A stretch of DNA of 10,175 nucleotides from an uncultured Bacilli bacterium. GTDB taxonomy: Bacteria; Bacillota_I; Bacilli_A; RF39; UBA660. The translations under genes and the position numbers were made by a program. Positions 5,967-10,175 of the stretch are shown here, piece by piece; position 1 is the first letter of the stretch, and every line of letters begins with the position of its first letter. The stretch spans positions 1-10,175 of the forward strand of contig CANQMF010000034.1 of the NCBI GenBank assembly GCA_947624915.1. Direction: 5' to 3'. The notes beneath the pieces are model-generated. The model worked only from the letters and a program-made list of their open reading frames with translations. It ran no database searches and was not told the origin of the DNA.

Positions 5967-6015
5967 CATAGGTGATTCCTATGTGGGAGGAATTAAATTA
6001 TCCGCACATACCACA
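5967..6015 (+). promoter_or_regulatory. Candidate L1 autoregulatory site between rplK and rplA (23S mimic)
   Basis: TGTGG (5982-5986) pairs perfectly with CCACA (6011-6015). The right side reads CATACCACA and the left TGTGGGAGG, closely matching the 23S rRNA L1 stalk pattern GGTGGGAG...ATACCACC. A hairpin CATAGG (5967-5972)/CCTATG (5978-5983) lies just upstream and shares two bases with the stem, so the two helices partly compete. The site ends 2 bases before the rplA Shine-Dalgarno (AGGAGG, 6018-6023). L1 binding would thus be expected to block L1 translation. Basis: seen structure plus known L1 autoregulation. Confidence 0.72.
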
Positions 6016-6030
6016 CGAGGAGGTTAAATA

Positions 6031-6726
6031 ATGAAAAGAGGAAAAAAATATTTGGAAGCTGCTTCTAAAGTAGAAAAAGGAAAATCTTATACTAAAGAAG
6101 AAGCTATTAAATTAGTAAAAGAAACTAGCGTCGCTAAGTTTGATGAAACTGTTGAGTTAGTTTTAAGGTTGAACCTAGATACCAAAAAAGCTGACCAACA
6201 ATTAAGAGGAGCAACAGTATTACCAAACGGTATTGGTAAGACCAAAAAAGTTTTAGTTATTGCTAAAGGCGAAGCAGCAGCTCAAGCTAAGGAAGCTGGT
6301 GCCGACTATGTTGGCGATGTCGATATGATCGAAAAAATTGAAAAAGAAAATTGGTTTGATTTTGATACAATGATTGCTACACCAGATATGATGCCAGCTT
6401 TAGGTAAAATTGGTCGTGTACTAGGACCACGTGGATTAATGCCAAATCCAAAAACAGGAACTGTTACTATGGATACTAAACGTGCAGTAGAAGATGTTAA
6501 GAAAGGTCGCGTTGAGTATCGTACTGATAGTTTTGGAAATGTAGCTGTTGCTATTGGTAAGGTATCATTTGATGAGAAAAAGTTAATAGAAAATTTGGAT
6601 GCTTTTGTTACTTTAATAATTAAAACTAAGCCATCAGTAGTGAAGGGTAAATATATTAAAAATATTTCTGTTTCCACAACGATGGGACCAGGCATTAAGA
6701 TAGATGTTAAAACATTTGAAGCTTAG
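6031..6726 (+). CDS. rplA: 50S ribosomal protein L1
   Basis: 231 residues, family length. L1 forms the mobile stalk at the E site and is the translational repressor of its own operon in many bacteria. The L1 signature [20 protein letters not shown] is at 127-143 after KIGRV begins at 126. The second conserved block, [20 protein letters not shown], is near the C-terminus. Shine-Dalgarno AGGAGG (6018-6023) with 7-base spacing. It follows rplK after 74 bases that carry the candidate L1 site, and ends two bases before the -35 of the rplJ promoter. Confidence 0.97.
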   Translation: MKRGKKYLEAASKVEKGKSYTKEEAIKLVKETSVAKFDETVELVLRLNLDTKKADQQLRGATVLPNGIGKTKKVLVIAKGEAAAQAKEAGADYVGDVDMIEKIEKENWFDFDTMIATPDMMPALGKIGRVLGPRGLMPNPKTGTVTMDTKRAVEDVKKGRVEYRTDSFGNVAVAIGKVSFDEKKLIENLDAFVTLIIKTKPSVVKGKYIKNISVSTTMGPGIKIDVKTFEA

Positions 6727-6728
6727 TG

Positions 6729-6757
6729 TTTACAAATGAAAAAATGTATGTTATAAT
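6729..6757 (+). promoter_or_regulatory. Promoter of rplJ-rplL, extended -10
   Basis: TTTACA (6729-6734), 17-bp spacer, and perfect TATAAT (6752-6757) preceded by TGT. This is the closest to consensus in the window, apart from a T at -35 position 3. Start expected near 6764. Confidence 0.88.
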
Positions 6758-6763
6758 ATGCTC

Positions 6764-6873
6764 AATCGAGCAGATAGTACCGTAGACAGTAGGTGACTTA
6801 GTCTTAATATCCTACCGAGGGCTTAAACTTAAGAAACTCTTGAGTCCCTATTACGGTGTAGTAGGGATTTTTT
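6764..6873 (+). ncRNA. L10 leader (ribosomal protein L10 autoregulatory RNA)
   Basis: This is the conserved L10 leader type found upstream of rplJ in Bacillota. GTAGG (6789-6793) pairs with CCTAC (6811-6815). The side hairpin GAC/GTC (6795-6803) and the TAATAT strand (6805-6810) form the asymmetric L10-binding element. A terminator follows at 6845-6873. A competing antiterminator is visible: 6818-6826 can pair with 6840-6849, with T6845 bulged. That would consume the 5' arm of the terminator. In B. subtilis the L10(L12)4 complex binds this leader and promotes termination, so the same feedback is expected here. L10 leader identity is from sequence pattern; the switch is inferred from pairing. 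Confidence 0.88.
6845..6873 (+). terminator. Attenuator terminator in the rplJ leader
   Basis: TCCCTATTAC (6845-6854) pairs with GTAGTAGGGA (6858-6867), 10 pairs with one G-T, closed by a 3-base GGT loop and followed by six Ts (6868-6873). It lies 31 bases before the rplJ ATG, so it must be conditional. It is the strongest terminator-like structure in the window. Confidence 0.88.
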
Positions 6874-6904
6874 AACGGTATTGCACAAGATAAGGAGGTG
6901 TGAT

Positions 6905-7396
6905 ATGGCTAATCAGAAGATTTTAGATGAAAAGCAAAAAATAATTGATGAAATTGCTAAGAATGTTCAAGAGTCAAGTTCTTTTATCTTTTTGGAAAAT
7001 CATGGTTTGACAGTTGCAGAAACAATGGAATTAAGAAGAAGTTTAAGGGAAAGTGATTCAGAGTTAAAAATTTATAAAAATACTTTAGTCGATAGGGCGT
7101 TGAATTCTTTAAATATTGATTTGCATGATGAGTTGAATGGCCCTAAAGTTGTGGCTTTTGGTAAAGATATTGTTGAACCAATTAAAGCCGTTAGCAAGTT
7201 TATTGAAAAACATCCTAACCTAGAAATGAAACTAGGCATTGTAGATGGTGAAATTACTGGATTAGAAACATTAGAGAAGTTGGCTAAAATCCCATCAAGA
7301 GATGGATTGCTTACAATGTTTGCAGGTGGTCTTATGCAGATTGTTAAGGATTTTTCAATTTGCTTAGATTTACATTCTAAGAATTTAGAACAATAG
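6905..7396 (+). CDS. rplJ: 50S ribosomal protein L10
   Basis: 163 residues, near family length. L10 anchors the L12 dimers at the base of the ribosomal stalk. The N-terminal RNA-binding domain includes SSFIFLENHGLTVAETMELRRSLR and IYKNTLVDRAL. The C-terminal helix that carries L12 is in RDGLLTMFAGGLMQIVKDFSICLDLHSKNLE. I chose the ATG at 6905, preceded by the near-perfect Shine-Dalgarno AGGAGGTG (6893-6900). The upstream start at 6881 would place that Shine-Dalgarno inside the gene and add eight atypical residues. It is controlled by the L10 leader and co-transcribed with rplL after 32 bases. Confidence 0.97.
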   Translation: MANQKILDEKQKIIDEIAKNVQESSSFIFLENHGLTVAETMELRRSLRESDSELKIYKNTLVDRALNSLNIDLHDELNGPKVVAFGKDIVEPIKAVSKFIEKHPNLEMKLGIVDGEITGLETLEKLAKIPSRDGLLTMFAGGLMQIVKDFSICLDLHSKNLEQ

Positions 7397-7428
7397 TAAG
7401 ATAATTAAAATTATAAAGGAGGAGAATT

Positions 7429-7800
7429 ATGGCAAAATTAAGCGCAAAAGAAATAATTGATTCTCTAAAGGAAATGACTCTTTTAGAAATCAAAGAAGTA
7501 GTAGATTTAATGAAGGAGGAATTTGGAGTAGATCCATCAGCTGTAGCTGTTGCTGCTCCAGTAGCTGGTGCTGCTACAACTGAAGAAGGACCAAGTGAGG
7601 TCGATGTAGTATTAGCTAGTGCTGGTCCTAATAAGATAAATGTTATTAAAATAATTAAAGAAGTTACAGGATTAGGATTAGGTGAATCTAAGGCTATTGC
7701 TGATAACGGTGGCGTTGTTAAAGAAAAAGTTGCTAGTGCTGAAGCTGAAGAATTAAAAGCTAGATTTGAAGAAGCCGGTGCAACCATTGAGCTAAAATAA
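7429..7800 (+). CDS. rplL: 50S ribosomal protein L7/L12
   Basis: 123 residues. It is present as several dimers on L10 and recruits translational GTPases. The N-terminal dimerisation domain (about 1-35) has IIDSLKEMTLLEIKEVVDLMKEEF. The Ala-rich hinge covers about 37-55. The C-terminal domain has NKINVIKIIKEVTGLGLGESKAIADNGG (68-95) and ends in FEEAGATIELK. The Shine-Dalgarno AGGAGGAG precedes the ATG by a few bases. L12 is needed in excess over L10 and RNA polymerase; the hairpin 19 bases after its stop may help set that ratio. Confidence 0.98.
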   Translation: MAKLSAKEIIDSLKEMTLLEIKEVVDLMKEEFGVDPSAVAVAAPVAGAATTEEGPSEVDVVLASAGPNKINVIKIIKEVTGLGLGESKAIADNGGVVKEKVASAEAEELKARFEEAGATIELK

Positions 7801-7818
7801 TTAAGTTTTACATTTGGC

Positions 7819-7846
7819 AGCCTGTACTAGATTTATAGTATGGGCT
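7819..7846 (+). terminator. Strong hairpin between rplL and ybxB, candidate partial terminator or processing site
   Basis: AGCCTGTACTA (7819-7829) pairs with TAGTATGGGCT (7836-7846): 11 continuous pairs, two of them G-T, with a 6-base loop. The following bases (TTTAAGTGTCTTTTGG) are T-rich but not a clean run, so read-through is expected. E. coli has both partial attenuation and RNase III cleavage between rplL and rpoB. Which applies here cannot be read from sequence. Confidence 0.65.
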
Positions 7847-7883
7847 TTAAGTGTCTTTTGGAATAGGTGTCAAGGGAGGTCAT

Positions 7884-8468
7884 ATGTCACATTATTTTGA
7901 TGATAAACCGCAAGCAATTAGTAATGAAAAAAAGATTGATGTGTTTATAAGAAATAATAGTTTTTCTTTTTTTACAGATAATGCTGTTTTTTCCAAGAAC
8001 GGTCTTGATTTTGGTACAAGGACATTATTGGAGAGTATTGACTTAGATAAAATAGACGGTTTTGTATTAGATTTTGGATGTGGTTATGGACCTATTGGCA
8101 TTTTTTTAGCATTTTATGGAAAAAAGGTTGACATGATTGATATTAATGAGCGAGCACTTGGATTAGCTAAAAAAAACTTATATATTAATCATGTTAAAGC
8201 CAATGTATTTAAAAGCGATGTTTATGCTAATGTCAAAGCTAAGTACGATTTCATTATAACTAATCCACCAATTAGAGTGGGAAAAGAGTTGCTTTACAAA
8301 ATATTGTTTGATGCTAAAGAGCATTTAAAAAGAGATGGTCATTTAATTTTTGTTATTCATAAGGATCAGGGTGCTAAAACTTTAGCTAAAAAGATGGAAG
8401 AAATATATACTGTTAATATTTTAAATAAACATAAAGGTTTTTTTGTAATAGATTGTCAAAATTGTTGA
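7884..8468 (+). CDS. ybxB: Class I SAM-dependent methyltransferase, YbxB/RsmC-like
   Basis: 194 residues. The Rossmann methyltransferase fold has motif I VLDFGCGYGPIG (61-72), an acidic residue after beta-2 in DMIDINERAL (83-92), and the NPP catalytic motif in IITNPPIRVGK (124-134). The NPP motif is typical of enzymes acting on exocyclic amino groups of bases. RsmC of E. coli methylates G1207 of 16S rRNA. The Bacillus homologue YbxB is half that length and also lies between rplL and rpoB, so an rRNA target is likely but not shown. I chose the ATG at 7884, after GGGAGGT (7874-7880). The start at 7851 adds 11 residues not in keeping with the family. Its TGA stop lies inside the -35 of the rpoB promoter. 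Confidence 0.9.
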   Translation: MSHYFDDKPQAISNEKKIDVFIRNNSFSFFTDNAVFSKNGLDFGTRTLLESIDLDKIDGFVLDFGCGYGPIGIFLAFYGKKVDMIDINERALGLAKKNLYINHVKANVFKSDVYANVKAKYDFIITNPPIRVGKELLYKILFDAKEHLKRDGHLIFVIHKDQGAKTLAKKMEEIYTVNILNKHKGFFVIDCQNC

Positions 8469-8493
8469 CAAGTTGTCTGCCGTTTGGTAAAAT
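8465..8493 (+). promoter_or_regulatory. Promoter of rpoB, extended -10
   Basis: A perfect -35 TTGACA (8465-8470) overlaps the ybxB stop codon. A 17-bp spacer leads to TAAAAT (8488-8493), preceded by TGG as the extended -10. Start near 8500, leaving a leader of about 63 bases. Confidence 0.85.
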
Positions 8494-8506
8494 TGTATAT
8501 TGGTGA

Positions 8507-8532
8507 CATGTATTATTTGGTGCAAATACATG
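8507..8532 (+). promoter_or_regulatory. Hairpin in the rpoB leader
   Basis: CATGTATT (8507-8514) pairs perfectly with AATACATG (8525-8532) around a 10-base loop. A rival fold pairs 8507-8512 with 8527-8532 and 8516-8519 with 8523-8526, leaving a 3-base bulge. TTGGTG occurs twice, at 8500-8505 and in the loop at 8517-8522. No T run follows, so it is not a terminator. Function unknown. Confidence 0.5.
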
Positions 8533-8562
8533 ATTTAAAATTTTAGTTTATGGGGTGAAATA

Positions 8563-10175
8563 GTGGCTTATACAATAAAAAAATTTGGAGATTATCGTGA
8601 GAGAAGAAGTTATGCAAAAACAAAGGATGCAATTGAATTAAATAATTTATTAGAGATTCAAAAAAAGTCATATGAATGGTTTATGACGGAAGGAATTAAT
8701 GAGGTGTTTGAGGATATATTTCCAGTGGAGAGTTTTACTGGAAATTTAACTCTTGAATTTGGAGAATACTCGTTTGATGAGCCAAGATACTCAATAAAAG
8801 GTTGCAAAGATCGCTATGCAACCTATGCTGCGCCTTTAAAGGTCCAAGCAAGATTGTTTAATCAAGAAACAGGAGAAGTAAAAGAACAAGAAATATATTT
8901 AGGGGATATGCCAATAATGACTGAAAGTGGAACTTTTGTTATTAATGGTGCGGAGCGTGTTATTGTTTCACAATTAGTGCGTTCTCCAAGCGTGTATTTT
9001 GGACGTGATTATGATAAGAAAAATGGCAAGCTTATTATTACATCACAGATTATTCCAACGCGAGGAACTTGGTTGGAATATGAAACTGATGCTCGTGACA
9101 CTATTTATGTAAGAATTGATCGCACAAGGAAGGTGCCTATTACAACGTTCCTAAGAGCATTAGGCTTATCTAATGATGCTGATATTATTGATTTATTTGG
9201 TGAAGATGATTATATTTTACGTACCATAGAGAAAGATGCTAATAAGAATACTGATGAATCACTTATTGATATTCATTCGAAATTACGACCTGGGGAACCT
9301 AGTACATTAGATAGTGCTAAAAACCAATTAATATCTAGATTTTTTGATTCATTTAGGTATGATTTAGCTAAGGTTGGACGTTATAAATTTAATAAAAAGT
9401 TAAATGTTTTAGATCGCTTGTTAAATTGTGTATTAGCTGAGACGATAAAGGTTGATGGTGAAGTTATTGCCGAAAAAGGTGACACTGTTACTAAAGATTT
9501 ATTGGAAAAATTAAAACCAGTATTTGCTAATGGTTATGGTGTTCGTGAAACATTAATTAATGAGGAATTGGATTCCTATAATAAAGTTCAAATTGTTAAG
9601 GTTTATTCTAAGAAAAATCCAGATAAGATTGTTTCTATTATTGGTAATGATCAAACTATTGATTTAAAAAGATTAACTACATCTGATGTTTATGCCTCAG
9701 TATCATATTATTTAAATTTACATGAGGGTATTGGTAATTTTGATGAGATAGATCATTTATCTAATCGTCGTGTACGTCAAGTAGGAGAATTATTACAAAA
9801 TCAGTTTAGAGTTGGTATTAGTCGTATTGAAAGAGTTATTCGTGATCGTATGTCTACACAAGATATTGCTGAGGTAACGCCAAAGTCATTGATCAATATT
9901 CGTCCGCTTACAGCGGCTATTAAAGAATTTTTTGGTAGTAGTCAATTATCACAATTTATGGATCAAACTAATCCAGTAGCTGAGTTGGCTAATAAGCGAA
10001 GATTATCTTCTCTAGGACCGGGTGGTTTATCTCGAGATCGAGCTGGTATGGAAGTACGTGATGTTAATCCATCACATTATGGTAGACTTTGTCCTATTGA
10101 ATCTCCAGAAGGACCTAATATCGGACTTATTACAGCTTTAGCTAGTTATGCTCGTATCCATGAATATGGATTTAT
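8563..10175 (+). CDS. rpoB: DNA-directed RNA polymerase subunit beta (3' end outside the window)
   Basis: The first 537 codons plus two bases of rpoB; the full protein is about 1,200 residues. The start is GTG at 8563 with Shine-Dalgarno GGGGTGA (8552-8558). The N-terminal part gives FGDYRERRSYAKTKDAIELNNLLEIQKKSYEWF and the conserved MTESGTFVINGAERVIVSQLVRSP. The rifampicin-pocket cluster GSSQLSQFMDQTNP begins at residue 458 and ends with the Leu at 484. At Asn477 (codon AAT, 9991-9993) E. coli has His526 and B. subtilis His482. Ser482 (E. coli 531) and the Asp516 equivalent are retained. IESPEGPNIGLI follows, where Thr is usual in place of the second Ser. It has its own promoter and is expected to be followed by rpoC. 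Confidence 0.98.
   Translation, partial: MAYTIKKFGDYRERRSYAKTKDAIELNNLLEIQKKSYEWFMTEGINEVFEDIFPVESFTGNLTLEFGEYSFDEPRYSIKGCKDRYATYAAPLKVQARLFNQETGEVKEQEIYLGDMPIMTESGTFVINGAERVIVSQLVRSPSVYFGRDYDKKNGKLIITSQIIPTRGTWLEYETDARDTIYVRIDRTRKVPITTFLRALGLSNDADIIDLFGEDDYILRTIEKDANKNTDESLIDIHSKLRPGEPSTLDSAKNQLISRFFDSFRYDLAKVGRYKFNKKLNVLDRLLNCVLAETIKVDGEVIAEKGDTVTKDLLEKLKPVFANGYGVRETLINEELDSYNKVQIVKVYSKKNPDKIVSIIGNDQTIDLKRLTTSDVYASVSYYLNLHEGIGNFDEIDHLSNRRVRQVGELLQNQFRVGISRIERVIRDRMSTQDIAEVTPKSLINIRPLTAAIKEFFGSSQLSQFMDQTNPVAELANKRRLSSLGPGGLSRDRAGMEVRDVNPSHYGRLCPIESPEGPNIGLITALASYARIHEYGF

Noticed and set aside
5941..6030. A separate promoter for rplA between rplK and rplA
   Set aside because: No -35/-10 pair with sensible spacing; the gap is explained by the L1-type structure and the Shine-Dalgarno.
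6306..6695. 129-codon minus-strand open frame within rplA
   Set aside because: Antisense shadow of a highly conserved ribosomal protein gene, with low-complexity hydrophobic translation. Others at 2895-3119, 5055-5258, 5443-5787 and 7377-7787 were rejected for the same reason.
1..10175. CRISPR array, insertion sequence, tRNA or rRNA genes
   Set aside because: No direct-repeat array, transposase, terminal inverted repeats or recognisable tRNA/rRNA sequence was seen on either strand.
1..10175. Mycoplasma-type genetic code (TGA as Trp)
   Set aside because: TGA terminates the RhuM-like and ybxB genes at expected family ends, and conserved Trp residues use TGG.

Overview
The window is low-G+C DNA from a member of the Bacillota, most likely the class Bacilli. 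It is probably a reduced-genome relative of the Erysipelotrichales, RF39 or Acholeplasma type, but the sequence does not settle the lineage. The gene order mrnC-rlmB-sigH-secE-nusG-rplK-rplA-rplJ-rplL-ybxB-rpoB is the one known from Bacillus subtilis. Two genes stop at TGA (rhuM-like and ybxB) and Trp is encoded by TGG, so the standard bacterial code applies, not the Mycoplasma/Spiroplasma code. All genes are on the + strand and gaps are short; none exceeds 180 bases.

Region 1 (1-2777) is a tightly packed, partly overlapping run: the 3' end of a RhuM-family gene, then rbgA (50S assembly GTPase), mrnC (Mini-RNase III, 23S maturation), rlmB (23S rRNA 2'-O-methyltransferase) and a SigH-type sigma factor. 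It closes with an AT-rich terminator that overlaps the sigma stop codon. Region 2 (2779-4599) holds two genes, each with its own sigma-A-type promoter: a short-chain dehydrogenase and a 308-residue protein that resembles a degenerate kinase fold. They sit where B. subtilis has rpmG, and another intrinsic terminator closes the region. Region 3 (4599-10175) is the transcription/translation core: secE-nusG, rplK-rplA, rplJ-rplL-ybxB, and the first 537 codons of rpoB.

The clearest content beyond the genes is RNA regulation in region 3. There are two candidate L1-binding structures, one in the rplK leader and one between rplK and rplA that resembles the 23S rRNA L1 site. The rplJ leader is a recognisable L10 leader with a strong terminator and a competing antiterminator helix. 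A strong hairpin between rplL and ybxB may set the ratio of L12 to downstream transcripts. The four promoters of this region share 17-bp spacers and an extended -10 TGn. The rpoB fragment carries Asn where E. coli has His526 in the rifampicin pocket, which predicts intrinsic rifampicin resistance of the kind known in Mollicutes. I saw no mobile elements, CRISPR arrays, tRNAs or rRNAs. I did not find a wholly new multi-gene system; the least explained item is the 308-residue protein and its placement.
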